A stretch of 64,000 nt of DNA. Origin: Actinomycetota bacterium (GTDB lineage Bacteria; Actinomycetota; Actinomycetes; Mycobacteriales; Mycobacteriaceae). The stretch covers positions 175,563-239,562 of the forward strand of contig JAFDWN010000033.1 in the NCBI GenBank assembly GCA_018268465.1, written 5' to 3'. Both the position numbers and the translations under genes were made by a program. The notes below the pieces were generated by a model, which was not told the origin of the DNA, did no database searches, and saw only the letters and a list, made by a program, of their open reading frames with translations. Numbering within the stretch: position 1 is the stretch's first letter; every line of letters begins with the position of its first letter. Positions 26,726-36,052 of this stretch are shown here, piece by piece.

Positions 26726-27913
26726 ATGACAGCGTCGTCGAATTTCCTCATCATCGGCGGTGGTCTCGCCGGAGCGAAGGCAGCAGAAGCGTTGCGCGAC
26801 AACGACTTCGACGGTCATATTCTACTTTTCGGGGCTGAGGATCACCTCCCGTACGAGCGGCCTCCGCTGTCCAAGGAGTTCCTGGCGGGTAAGAAGACCC
26901 TGCCGGACTTCACCGTGCAGCCCGCCGCCTGGTACCGCGACCACCACGTCGAACTGCAACTCGGCACCACGGTGTCCGCGATCGATCCCGGCGCCCACAC
27001 GGTCACACTGCCCGACGGCGCCGCCCTGGCTTACGACAAACTGCTGCTGGCCACCGGGTCCGGTTCCCGCCGCCCGCCGATTCCCGGAGCCGACGCCGAC
27101 GGCGTGCACTACCTGAGAACCGTCGCCGACGCCGAGGCGCTCGACGCGAAACTGACCTCCGGGTCCACGCTGGCCGTCGTCGGCGCGGGCTGGATCGGGC
27201 TGGAGGTGGCCGCCAGCGCCCGGACGCGCGGCGTCAACGTCACCGTCGTCGAAGCCGCGGAACTGCCCCTGCTGGCTGCGTTGGGCCGGGAGGCTGCCGA
27301 AGTCTTCGCCGGCCTGCACCGCGAGCACGGTGTGGATCTGCGCCTGGGCTCCTCGGTGCAGGCGATCGACAGTGCCGGCCTCACCCTGGGCGACGGCTCC
27401 ACCGTCGCGGCGGACGCCGTGCTGGTTGCCGTCGGCGCGGCACCCAACATCGGCCTGGCCGAGGATGCCGGCCTGGCGACGGGCCAGGGCGGCGTACTGG
27501 TCGACTCGGCGCTGCGCAGCAGCGACCCCGACATTTTCGCGGTCGGGGATATCGCCGCCGCCCAACACCCGGTGCTCGGCGTGCGCATCCGCACCGAGCA
27601 CTGGGCCAATGCGCTCAACCAGCCCGCCGTCGCCGCCGCGGGCATGCTCGGCAAGACCGCTCACTACGACGCCCTGCCGTACTTCTTCACCGACCAGTAC
27701 GACCTCGGTATGGAGTACGTCGGGCACGCCGCCGGGTACGCGCGGGTGGTGTTCCGCGGCGACGTGCCCGGCCGGCAGTTCACCGCGTTCTGGCTCGACG
27801 GCGACGACCGCGTGCTGGCCGGGATGAACGTCAACGTCTGGGAAGGACTCGACGACATCAAGGCGCTGATCCGCTCCCGCGACAGCGTCGATCCGCAATC
27901 GCTGACCACCTGA
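26726..27913 (+). CDS. NAD(P)H:ferredoxin reductase, FAD-dependent (Rv1869c-like)
   Basis: 395-residue flavoprotein of the rhodocoxin/putidaredoxin-reductase class that passes electrons from NAD(P)H to a ferredoxin serving a P450 or oxygenase. Two dinucleotide folds are visible: FAD motif IIGGGLAGAKAAEAL at residue 8 and NAD motif VVGAGWIGLEVAASA near 152, plus the second FAD motif SSDPDIFAVGDIA. A C-terminal reductase domain follows. No ferredoxin or P450 gene is adjacent. It belongs to the backbone shared with M. tuberculosis and marks the left border of the accessory cassette that follows. Confidence 0.92.
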   Translation: MTASSNFLIIGGGLAGAKAAEALRDNDFDGHILLFGAEDHLPYERPPLSKEFLAGKKTLPDFTVQPAAWYRDHHVELQLGTTVSAIDPGAHTVTLPDGAALAYDKLLLATGSGSRRPPIPGADADGVHYLRTVADAEALDAKLTSGSTLAVVGAGWIGLEVAASARTRGVNVTVVEAAELPLLAALGREAAEVFAGLHREHGVDLRLGSSVQAIDSAGLTLGDGSTVAADAVLVAVGAAPNIGLAEDAGLATGQGGVLVDSALRSSDPDIFAVGDIAAAQHPVLGVRIRTEHWANALNQPAVAAAGMLGKTAHYDALPYFFTDQYDLGMEYVGHAAGYARVVFRGDVPGRQFTAFWLDGDDRVLAGMNVNVWEGLDDIKALIRSRDSVDPQSLTT

Positions 27914-27990
27914 GCCGCGCCGCCCGCCATGCCGGCCGGCGGTCCGTCGCGCACAATGGTGCGCACGCATCCGACAGCAGGGGGTCGTGC

Positions 27991-29010
27991 ATGACGGCAA
28001 CGGCGTACCACACGCCGGTTCCGTGGGCCGAGATCCCCGCCGCCCAGGTCGTGCGGCTGGCCGGTGTCACCGCCGAAGAACTGGCCGTCGCGCTCGACCC
28101 GCCGCCCGACGGTGTGCCCGTGGGGATCTGGTACCGCCCGCCCGCTGTGGGTGCGGCCGCGATGATCGTCGAAGATGCGCTCGCATACTTGGAAAGCGTT
28201 GCGCGCCAGCTCTTTCCGGTGTGGTTGCCGCGCGCCGACCGGCTGGGCACCAGCGATCTGGACCGCCGGGCGGTGCGGGTGCTGGCGCGGGGGCGCGCGG
28301 CGGTCAGCGACCACTACGGCCCATTCCTGGCCGACCTCGCCGACGCCGCCCTCACCGGACGGGACGTCAGGGGCGGCCATTCTCCCGACGTGCGCGCGCA
28401 CGGCCTGTTCCGCGTCCTCGCCGACGCGTACCGCACCGGCCGCATCACCCTGCTCATCGCGGCCGCGGATACCGGTGACGAGGATTCGTGCGGGATCGCG
28501 CTGCGCTGGCTGGCCGCGTACGGCGGCTTCGGGGTCTGGCTGCTGGGTGACGTGCTCTGCTCGGTGGACCGCTTCCCCACCGTGACCCTGCCCCCCGCCC
28601 ATCCGGCCGGCGCCCCCACCGGCGCCGCCGGCCGTGTCGCATTCCCTCCGCTGGCCGGCCGTCCTCATCCCGCGAGTCCGGCCGAACAGGCGCTCGAACG
28701 GGCGCTCGCCCCCTGCGCGTGGGCGCGGGGGCGCAGCTGGAACCAGGTGCATCAGCCCCATCCGCTGGCGCGGCCGATCCGCGTCGACCTGATGTGGCCC
28801 GACGCCCGGTGCGTCGTCGAGGTCGACGGGCCCGATCACCGGGGCGCGGTGAAGTACGCCGACGACCGCCGCCGTGACAACTCCCTGGTGATGGCCGGAT
28901 TCACGGTGCTGCGATTCACCAACGAGGACATCGCCGACGACCTGTCCCGGGTGGTTGGCATGATCGAGGAGTTGGTGTCCGCCAAACGGCCTGAGGGGGA
29001 AAACGCGTGA
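27991..29010 (+). CDS. Protein with C-terminal DUF559/Vsr-like nuclease domain
   Basis: 339 residues. The last 80 form a PD-(D/E)XK-type nuclease fold: Asp266 (IRVDLMWPD), Glu277-Val-Asp279 (VVEVDGPDH), His283, then DDRRRDNSLVMAGFTVLRFT, as in DUF559 and very-short-patch-repair relatives. Residues 1-230 match nothing I recognise and are probably a partner- or target-binding region. Start ATG 27991 follows GGGGG. It overlaps the winged-helix gene by GTGA, beginning a chain of overlaps through the ATPase and lipoprotein. Probably the DNA-cleaving effector of the cassette. Confidence 0.8.
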   Translation: MTATAYHTPVPWAEIPAAQVVRLAGVTAEELAVALDPPPDGVPVGIWYRPPAVGAAAMIVEDALAYLESVARQLFPVWLPRADRLGTSDLDRRAVRVLARGRAAVSDHYGPFLADLADAALTGRDVRGGHSPDVRAHGLFRVLADAYRTGRITLLIAAADTGDEDSCGIALRWLAAYGGFGVWLLGDVLCSVDRFPTVTLPPAHPAGAPTGAAGRVAFPPLAGRPHPASPAEQALERALAPCAWARGRSWNQVHQPHPLARPIRVDLMWPDARCVVEVDGPDHRGAVKYADDRRRDNSLVMAGFTVLRFTNEDIADDLSRVVGMIEELVSAKRPEGENA

Positions 29011-29621
29011 GGGTGACGCCCGATGAACTGACCGGCACCGAGCAGGCGGTCCTGCTGGTCCTGATGGCGGAGTGCCGGCCGGTGCGTAACCCCGAGCTCA
29101 AAGAGCTGGGTCCCGAACTCAAGCTGGAGCACCGCAAACGGCTCAACGAGAAGGGCCTGGTGGAGTCGACCAGGGACGGCACGGCGTATGTCCACGAACT
29201 CACCGACGACGGCTGGCGGATGTGCCGCGCCATCATCGGCGCGGATACGCCGCCCAGATCCCAAGGGCAGGGGAAGGCGCTGTACACGCTGATGCGGGCG
29301 CTGGACCGGTATTTCGTGCGCGCGGACCTGCCGGTGTCGGAAGTGTTCCTGCCCGACGCCGCGGATCTCGAAAAGCGGGTGCGCGAGACCTATACCCGGC
29401 TGGCGAACCGGCCGGGAGGGTGGGTTCCGTTGCTGCGCCTTCGCACGGAACTGGGCGGACCCGACAAACAGGAACTCGACGCCGTGCTCCGGCGGATGTA
29501 CCGGGCGCCGGGCGTGCACCTCATACCGGAGGAGAACCAGAAGGTGTTGACGGTCGAGGACCGCGCCGCCGCCATCGAGATCGGCGACCAGGACAAGCAC
29601 CTGATTGCGATCGAGCTGTGA
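29007..29621 (+). CDS. Winged-helix protein of the nuclease-ATPase cassette
   Basis: 204 residues. The first 75 look like a winged helix-turn-helix (LTGTEQAVLLVLMAECRPVRNPELKE, LNEKGLVESTRDGTAYVHELTDDGW). The rest contains a second helical region and a possible second winged helix (PLLRLRTELGGPDKQELDAVLRRM), with an acidic ending. It may be a DNA-binding subunit rather than a transcription factor because it is translationally locked between nuclease and ATPase (4-bp and 1-bp overlaps). The start GTG 29007 is fixed by the overlap. Confidence 0.75.
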   Translation: MRVTPDELTGTEQAVLLVLMAECRPVRNPELKELGPELKLEHRKRLNEKGLVESTRDGTAYVHELTDDGWRMCRAIIGADTPPRSQGQGKALYTLMRALDRYFVRADLPVSEVFLPDAADLEKRVRETYTRLANRPGGWVPLLRLRTELGGPDKQELDAVLRRMYRAPGVHLIPEENQKVLTVEDRAAAIEIGDQDKHLIAIEL

Positions 29622-32600
29622 TGGACGCCCAGCAGCGCAAGGCGCTGGCCGAGTTACGTCTGACCTGGGCGCCGACACCCGACGACCTGTGGCGATCCCA
29701 GGGTGTGCTGCACGTCCCCGGCCTCAACGAGGGTCCGCTCGCGGAGGTGATGGCCGCATTCGACGACGCGGCGCGTGCCGATGCCAGTCCCCTCGGGGTG
29801 GTGCTGCAGGGTCCCGCCGGTTCCGGGAAGACCCACATGCTCGGCCAGGTGCGAGAACGCGTGCAAGCCGGCGGCGGCTTCTTCCTCAACGTGGAATTGC
29901 TTGACGCGACCAGCTTCTGGCAGTCCGCGCGGACCGGGATACTCGAGAGCCTGGGCCGGCCCGGTGCGGACCGCGAAACACAGCTCAAGGATCTGCTGTG
30001 GACGCTGGCGTCGATCGCGCATATCCCGCGTGCCGACCGGCGGGCGATCGTCGGCGACGACGAGTTGACACCCGAAACGCTCGACGCATTTGCCAACGCA
30101 CTCAACAAGAACCACCGCGAGACGATTCGGCAGTGCCGCCACACCCTGCGGGCACTGGTGCTGTCGGGTTCGGCCGACTACACCATGCAGGACATCGGCG
30201 ACGCGTTCCTGCAGGGCAACCACGACCCCGACCGTGAGCACGGGGACTGGGCTTTTCCCGCACCGCCGGCGACCGCGCAGGAGACGGTGCGCGACATCGC
30301 CCGCATCATCGCGATCGCGGGGCCTTCGGTGCTGGCCGTGGATCAGATCGACACGCTGCTCGCGCAGTCGACCGACAGGACGGACTCCGCCACCGAGCAG
30401 GCCGACAACCGCGACCTCGAACACGTCGCGCACGGCCTGATGTCCATTCGCCAGACGATGCGCAGGACGGTCGGGGTGGTCGCGTGCCTACCGGCGGCCT
30501 GGGAGAGCATCCGGGCCCGCGCCACCGCCACCGTCGGCGACCGGTTCCGGGTGACATTCCCGCTCAAAGGTCTGCCCAGCGCCGAACTCGGCAGGACCAT
30601 CCTCGAACGCAGGTTCGCCGTTCGGTACGCCAGCGTCGGTTTCACCCCTCCGTACCCGAGCTGGCCCATCCTGCCGTCGGCGTTCAGCGATGCGCCCGAC
30701 TACACCCCGCGCCAACTGCTCAAACGGGCCGACGACCACATCCGCGGGTGTCTGGCGGCGGGCGCGGTCGAAGAACTGACCTCACTGCACAAATCCGCAC
30801 GCCAGCAGGACCCGCGGGATGTGACGGATGTGGTCGTGGACGTGCCCGGCGACGCCCCCACCTCGCTGGACGTGCGGTTCGCCGAGTATCGCAGCCGTGC
30901 GGTGACCGGCGCCGCCCTCGACCCCGAGGGCGAGGACACCACGGTGCCCGAATTGTTGCGGGCCGCATTGCGGGCCTGGATCGTCGAACGCGACGGTGAC
31001 GGCGACGAGTTCCGCGTCGACGACAAACCCGGCGCGAAACCGGCACTGCATGCCAGGCTGCGACAGAGTCTCGACAGCTCCACCGACGACGAACAGCACT
31101 GGGCGTTCCGGGCGATCGCGCACACCAACTCGGTGGCGGTGCTCAACCGGCTGCGCAGCGCCTGTTCGGCGACGGGCATCACCGCTCAGGTGGATCGGCG
31201 CCGGCTGTACCTGCTGCGCAACGGGCCGTGGCCCGGGGGCAAGAAAACCGCCGAGGCGCTTGCCGAGTTCGAAGCGGCCGGCGGGCGCACCCTGCCGATG
31301 TCCGACGACGACCTCAAGACGATGATCGCGCTGCGCGACCTCATCGACGACGATCCCGCCGACCTGCCGGGGTGGCTCGCGGCCCGCAAGCCCGCACACG
31401 GCATCGCGCTCATCCGGGCGGCGCTCGGCGACAAGGCCGGCGAATTGCCGCCACCGGTCCCGGAACCGGCGTCCGGCGCCCAAGCGCCGGATGTCACACC
31501 GCCGGACCAGCCGTCCGACTCGCCCGCCGAACCCCTGTCCCCCTTCGCGATTCCACTCGGCGCCGACGACTCCGCCGGTGTCCAGCGCAGCGTCCAGCTG
31601 CTCGCGCTGCGCAAGCACGCGGCGGTTTTCGCCGGATCCGGGTCCGGCAAGACGGTCCTGCTGCGGCGGATCATCGAGGAGTGCGCGCTGCGGGGCGTGT
31701 CGTCCATCGTGCTCGACCCCAATAACGATCTCTCGCGGCTGGGAAGCGCGTGGCCGGAGCGGCCCGCGGGGTGGGCACCGGCCGACGACGACCGTGCCGC
31801 CGACTACCTCACCCACACCGAAGTGGTGGTGTGGACCCCGAACCGGTTGGGCGGGCGTCCCCTGTCCTTCCAGCCACTGCCGGATTTCGCGTCGGTGGCC
31901 GACGATCCCGACGAATTCAACGAGGCGGTCGAATCGGCCGTCGCGGCACTGGAGCCCCGGGCGCTCATCAGCGGCAGCCGCGCCAAGGTGGCCCACGCCC
32001 GGGCGGTGCTCAAAGAGGCATTGCAGTGGTTCGGACAGCAGTCCTCGGCATCCCTGGAGGATTTCATCGCCGTCCTGGCCGATCTGCCCGACGAAGCCGG
32101 AACGCTGCGCGGCGCCAGGGAGCGGGCTGCCGAACTCGCCATGAACCTGCGCGCGGAGATGATCAACGACAACACGTTCGGTGGTGTCGGTGCCTCCGCC
32201 GACCCCGGTGTGCTGCTGACACCGTCGGAGGGCTACCGGGCCCGGGTCTCGGTCATCAGCATGATCGGGTTGATCAACGAACGGCAGCGCGAAGGGTTCG
32301 TCAACCAGTTGCAGATGGCGCTGTTCTCCTGGATCAAACGCAACCCGGCGGGCGACCGACCGCTGGGTGGTCTACTCGTCATGGACGAGGCGCAGAACTT
32401 CGCGCCGTCGGGCCGGTCGACGATCAGTCTGCGCAGCACGCTCGCACTGTCGTCGCAGGCCCGCAAGTACGGACTGGGCCTGTTGTACGCCACCCAGGCC
32501 CCCAAAGGGCTGCACAACCACATCCCGGGCAATGCGGCGTCGCAGTTCTTCGGGTTCCTCAACTCCTCGACCCAGATCGCCGTGGCCAACGAGCTGGCCC

Positions 32601-32782
32601 GGGTCAAGGGCGGGGAGGTACCCGACATCAGCCGACTGCGTGCGGGCAACTTCTATGTGGCGCTGGAGGGCGAAGCGTTCCACAAGGTCAGGTCGCCGTG
32701 GTGCCTGTCGCATCATCCGTCCAGTCCGCCCACCACCGAGCAGGTACTCGACCTGGCGCGGCGGCCGCTCGGTCCGCGGTGA
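29621..32782 (+). CDS. Dual-ATPase protein: AAA domain plus HerA/FtsK-type motor
   Basis: 1053 residues with two P-loop modules. Module 1 (about 25-330): Walker A GPAGSGKT (64-71) and Walker B LAVDQID (Asp241), an ORC/STAND-like AAA fold. Then a helical and winged-helix linker to about 615. Module 2 (about 640-1040): Walker A GSGSGKT (672-678), Walker B LLVMDEAQN (Asp922-Glu923) and a sensor segment SSQARKYGLGLLYATQAPKGL, typical of HerA/DUF87 DNA translocases. ATG 29621 shares one base with the previous stop (TGATG). With the nuclease gene it forms a HerA-nuclease pairing known from DNA repair and phage defence. Confidence 0.85.
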   Translation: MDAQQRKALAELRLTWAPTPDDLWRSQGVLHVPGLNEGPLAEVMAAFDDAARADASPLGVVLQGPAGSGKTHMLGQVRERVQAGGGFFLNVELLDATSFWQSARTGILESLGRPGADRETQLKDLLWTLASIAHIPRADRRAIVGDDELTPETLDAFANALNKNHRETIRQCRHTLRALVLSGSADYTMQDIGDAFLQGNHDPDREHGDWAFPAPPATAQETVRDIARIIAIAGPSVLAVDQIDTLLAQSTDRTDSATEQADNRDLEHVAHGLMSIRQTMRRTVGVVACLPAAWESIRARATATVGDRFRVTFPLKGLPSAELGRTILERRFAVRYASVGFTPPYPSWPILPSAFSDAPDYTPRQLLKRADDHIRGCLAAGAVEELTSLHKSARQQDPRDVTDVVVDVPGDAPTSLDVRFAEYRSRAVTGAALDPEGEDTTVPELLRAALRAWIVERDGDGDEFRVDDKPGAKPALHARLRQSLDSSTDDEQHWAFRAIAHTNSVAVLNRLRSACSATGITAQVDRRRLYLLRNGPWPGGKKTAEALAEFEAAGGRTLPMSDDDLKTMIALRDLIDDDPADLPGWLAARKPAHGIALIRAALGDKAGELPPPVPEPASGAQAPDVTPPDQPSDSPAEPLSPFAIPLGADDSAGVQRSVQLLALRKHAAVFAGSGSGKTVLLRRIIEECALRGVSSIVLDPNNDLSRLGSAWPERPAGWAPADDDRAADYLTHTEVVVWTPNRLGGRPLSFQPLPDFASVADDPDEFNEAVESAVAALEPRALISGSRAKVAHARAVLKEALQWFGQQSSASLEDFIAVLADLPDEAGTLRGARERAAELAMNLRAEMINDNTFGGVGASADPGVLLTPSEGYRARVSVISMIGLINERQREGFVNQLQMALFSWIKRNPAGDRPLGGLLVMDEAQNFAPSGRSTISLRSTLALSSQARKYGLGLLYATQAPKGLHNHIPGNAASQFFGFLNSSTQIAVANELARVKGGEVPDISRLRAGNFYVALEGEAFHKVRSPWCLSHHPSSPPTTEQVLDLARRPLGPR

Positions 32783-33366
32783 GGCGGGTCGCGCCGGCGA
32801 TCCTCGCGGCGGTGCTGGCGACGGGCTGCGGCGGTCCCGCCGTCGTCAACACCGGCGAGCCGCCGGCGACGTCGCGGTCTGCCGAACCGCCCGCCGCCCC
32901 TGCACCGGTCAACGACCTGCGGATGGTCAGCGCGTTCGACTACGTCGCACACGTCGACGGGACGGCCGGCTACTACTTCACGACGCCCAGCGGGAAATGG
33001 GCGTGCGCAATCCTCCCGCGGGAGAAGGCCGGATGCCAGTCGGCGAGCGGATGGCCGTCAGCGATGGGGCTCCCCGGCGAACCCGACTCCGCGGCCGGCG
33101 CCGCCGGGGATACGGGCGTGCCGAACGCGATCGTCATCGAGCGCGAGGGCGACGGACACTTCGCGGCGCTGGAAGCCCCCGAGTTCGCCGTCGATCCGGG
33201 GCCCGCGAAGGCGCTGCAGTTCGACGAGATCCTCGTCGTCGCGGGCTTCCGCTGCAATGTGCAGGAGGCCGGGGTGTCGTGTATGAGCGAGCAGAGCGGA
33301 CAGGGGTTCACGTTCTCGTCGGAGGGGTTCCAGATGCGATACACCGACCTGCCCCCGGCGCCGTGA
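32779..33366 (+). CDS. Probable lipoprotein coupled to the ATPase gene
   Basis: 195 residues. An N-terminal hydrophobic stretch ends LATGCGG, a lipobox-like site giving a lipid-anchored cysteine at about residue 17, followed by a Pro/Ala-rich linker. The globular part has four cysteines (WACAIL, KAGCQ, FRCN, VSCMS) that may form two disulfides. GTG 32779 overlaps the ATPase stop by GTGA. A surface protein translationally coupled to a DNA motor is odd: it may be a membrane part of the system or simply the next gene in a compact operon. Family unknown. Confidence 0.75.
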   Translation: MRRVAPAILAAVLATGCGGPAVVNTGEPPATSRSAEPPAAPAPVNDLRMVSAFDYVAHVDGTAGYYFTTPSGKWACAILPREKAGCQSASGWPSAMGLPGEPDSAAGAAGDTGVPNAIVIEREGDGHFAALEAPEFAVDPGPAKALQFDEILVVAGFRCNVQEAGVSCMSEQSGQGFTFSSEGFQMRYTDLPPAP

Positions 33367-33425
33367 CCGCCGCCCGGCCGAGAACACCTCCGGCAGGGGG
33401 GAACCGGGCCGTGCGGTGATGACGC

Positions 33426-33749
33426 TCAGTGCCCGTGCCTGCCGCCGCCGGGCTCTGCGTTGAATCCGGGCGAGGCCACCTCGGCTTCGGTGAGCTGGAA
33501 CGGAGGGTCGAAGAGGCTGGGGTTGTTGAGCGACGAAACCACATCGTTGACGTTTCCCTGCGGAAGCCCCAGAGCGGCCGTCGGGCCGTCCGCGGGCGGA
33601 ACGCAGGTGCCGTTCAGCGCGACCTCACCGTCCGAGCACGTCAGGTCGTCCGCGTGGGCAACGGCGATGGGTACACCGAGCACGGCGAATGCGGCGGACA
33701 ACACACCGGCTGCCACCGAGGTGATGGTTCGTGATCTCGTCGGGCGCAC
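33426..33749 (-). CDS. Small secreted protein
   Basis: 107 residues from GTG 33749. A cleavable signal peptide ends AVAHA before DDLTCSDGEVALNGTCVPP, so the mature form is about 74 residues with one cysteine pair. It ends in a glycine/histidine tail (GGGRHGH). This pattern of a short CxxGxxxxNGxCVPP peptide is common among small mycobacterial secreted proteins of unknown role. It converges on the lipoprotein gene with 59 bp between stops. Confidence 0.7.
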   Translation of the reverse strand: MRPTRSRTITSVAAGVLSAAFAVLGVPIAVAHADDLTCSDGEVALNGTCVPPADGPTAALGLPQGNVNDVVSSLNNPSLFDPPFQLTEAEVASPGFNAEPGGGRHGH

Positions 33750-33936
33750 AGCTCGCCTTCTTCCTATCGTCGGAGTGCGAGAAGCTAACACGTGGACCCG
33801 GCTTTCGACAGGGGTGTGAGCAACGAAGACGCCATGAGGTTCCCGACGGCCGGCATCGACCGGCCGAGGATCACACCCTCGATGCGAAACCCGATGAGCC
33901 GCCACCGCATTCGGCTCACCGGGTCCGCCTCTCCGA

Positions 33937-34986
33937 TTACGGCTGCTTCTGCCCGGGGATGGCCTCGTAGGCGATGTCGCCGGTTTTGAGGTTCTGCTCG
34001 GTCAGCTCCACCAGCCCGTCGAGGAACTTCTGCCGGTCGGTGACCACATGCTGCAGGGCCACGTCGACGTTGTCCTTGGTGATCGCGGGCATGACGTACA
34101 CCGGCTCGGTGTTCACCTGCTCACCGCGGACCAGTGCGTCGGCGACGGCCAGACCCGCCGACAACTCCACCGTGCCGTTCTGCAGTGAGGTGCCGATGAA
34201 CTCGCCGCTCTGCACCGCCTTGAGACCGTCCTCGATCCCGTCGATACCGACGATCGGCACGCCGGTACGGCCGGCCTCCTTGAGTGCCTGCAGGGCACCC
34301 AGGCCCATGTCGTCGTTCTGCGCCACCACACCGTCGATCTGACTGCCGAAGCTGGAGATCCAGTTCTTCGTCTTGTTGACGGCTTCGTCGCGCTTCCAGT
34401 TCGCGGTGTCCTTGGCCAGCACCTTGATATCGGGGTACTTGGCCAGCACCTGGTCGATGCCCTTGCCGCGGTTGATCTCGCCGGAGCCGCCCAGCGGACC
34501 CTGCAGGATCACGATGTTGCCGCGCCCGCCGAGACGGTCGGCCATCATCTGCATCTCCTGGGCGCCTGCCGCCACATCGTCGGGCTGGACGTTACCCGCC
34601 AGGTCGGCGCTGTCCAGCGCGGCGTTCACCGCCAGCAGAGGGATGCCCTTGCCCTTGGCCGAGGCGATCTGCGGGCCGAGCGAATCCGCCTGCACCGGAA
34701 CGACGATGATCGCATCCACACCCTGGTTGATCAGCGAGTCGACCTGGCTGGCCTGGGTCGCGACGTCGTTGTTGGCGGAGTTCCACACCAACTCGATGTC
34801 CTTGGCCTTGGCGTAGGCCTCCATGCCCTCCTTGCCGGCGGTGACGAACGAACTCATGTCGTAGACCGTCACACCGATGCGGGTTTTGTCGCTGTTGGCC
34901 TCGGTGTCCCCGGCGCCGCACGCCGTCAGACCGAATCCGAGGACACCCGCCGACGCGATTGCCAGGAACTTCGTTCTCAACCTCAT
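33937..34986 (-). CDS. Sugar ABC transporter substrate-binding lipoprotein
   Basis: 349-residue periplasmic-binding-protein type 1 (ribose/xylose class) lipoprotein. The lipobox LTAC gives acylated Cys23. The fold markers are [38 protein letters not shown] and [17 protein letters not shown]. It collects the sugar or polyol for the adjacent permease and ATPase. It is the last gene of a minus-strand operon, 25 bp after the permease. Neighbouring polyol-type dehydrogenases suggest a sugar alcohol as substrate. Confidence 0.92.
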   Translation of the reverse strand: MRLRTKFLAIASAGVLGFGLTACGAGDTEANSDKTRIGVTVYDMSSFVTAGKEGMEAYAKAKDIELVWNSANNDVATQASQVDSLINQGVDAIIVVPVQADSLGPQIASAKGKGIPLLAVNAALDSADLAGNVQPDDVAAGAQEMQMMADRLGGRGNIVILQGPLGGSGEINRGKGIDQVLAKYPDIKVLAKDTANWKRDEAVNKTKNWISSFGSQIDGVVAQNDDMGLGALQALKEAGRTGVPIVGIDGIEDGLKAVQSGEFIGTSLQNGTVELSAGLAVADALVRGEQVNTEPVYVMPAITKDNVDVALQHVVTDRQKFLDGLVELTEQNLKTGDIAYEAIPGQKQP

Positions 34987-35011
34987 TGTCTCTCTTTCTG
35001 TTGTCGTACGG

Positions 35012-36052
35012 TCACGTTCGTCGGCGCGACGACCACACATCGACGGCGACCGCCGCCACGATCAACACGCCCTTGATGACGTCCTGCCAGTAGGCCGGCA
35101 CCACGAGGATGTCCAGGCCGTTGTTGAGTGTCTGAATCATCAGCAGGCCCAACGCCGTTCCCCATATCGTGCCGCGACCGCCCATCAGGCTCGCACCGCC
35201 GATGACCACCGCGGCGATCGCGTCGAGTTCGTAGCCCTGACCCAGGTTGGGCGGTCCGGAGATGACCCGCGACGCCAGCATCACGCCCGACAGCCCGGCC
35301 AACATGCCGGAGAAGGCGTACACGGAGAACAGGACGTTGCGGGCGTTGATACCGGCGATCTCCGCGGCGTTGCGGTTCCCGCCGACCGCGTACACCCGCA
35401 TCCCGTAGGTGGTGCGCTTCATGATCACCGCGAACGCGATGATCCCGAAGATCATCAGCAGCACGGGGATCTGCAGGCCGAAGATCTTGGTGTTGGCGAT
35501 CGAGCCGAACTCCGCGGGCAAGCCGTTGATGGGTGCCCCGCCGCCGATCACGTACGCCATGCCCGAACCGGCCGTCAGGGTGCCCAAGGTGGCGATGAAC
35601 GGCGGAACGTTGATGCGTGACACCAGGAATCCGTTCACGCAGCCCACCGCCAGGCCGACGAGCATCGCGACCAGCACGCTCAGCCACACCTGACCGGGAT
35701 TGGCCTTGGCGGTGGCCGCGGCCGACATCGCCGACACCGCGATGACGCTGCCCACCGACAGGTCGATACCGCCGGTGAGGATCACCAGCGTCTGCCCCAG
35801 CGCGATGAGCGCGAACGGCGCGGCCGCCACCAGGATGGTGACGAGATTGTCGGGGGTGGCGAAACGTGCACTGCGGTAGCTGAAGTATCCGATGACGACG
35901 AGCATCACGATCACCATGGCGTAGCGCAGCGCCATGCCCTCGATCCACTGCTTGGAGAACAGGCGCACCGGCTCGCCGGTGATGGGCGACGCGACGGTGG
36001 TGCCGCCCGGCCCTTCGGGGACCCTGTCGTCGGGTTTGAGTTGCGTTGTCAC
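35012..36052 (-). CDS. Sugar ABC transporter permease (RbsC/XylH type)
   Basis: 346-residue inner-membrane subunit with about ten helices. [23 protein letters not shown] and [16 protein letters not shown] are the classic carbohydrate-uptake-2 (CUT2) permease motifs, the latter being the ATPase-contact loop. An extra 30-residue hydrophilic N-terminus precedes the first helix. GTG 36052 overlaps the ATPase stop by GTGA, so stoichiometric synthesis is likely. Confidence 0.93.
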   Translation of the reverse strand: MTTQLKPDDRVPEGPGGTTVASPITGEPVRLFSKQWIEGMALRYAMVIVMLVVIGYFSYRSARFATPDNLVTILVAAAPFALIALGQTLVILTGGIDLSVGSVIAVSAMSAAATAKANPGQVWLSVLVAMLVGLAVGCVNGFLVSRINVPPFIATLGTLTAGSGMAYVIGGGAPINGLPAEFGSIANTKIFGLQIPVLLMIFGIIAFAVIMKRTTYGMRVYAVGGNRNAAEIAGINARNVLFSVYAFSGMLAGLSGVMLASRVISGPPNLGQGYELDAIAAVVIGGASLMGGRGTIWGTALGLLMIQTLNNGLDILVVPAYWQDVIKGVLIVAAVAVDVWSSRRRT

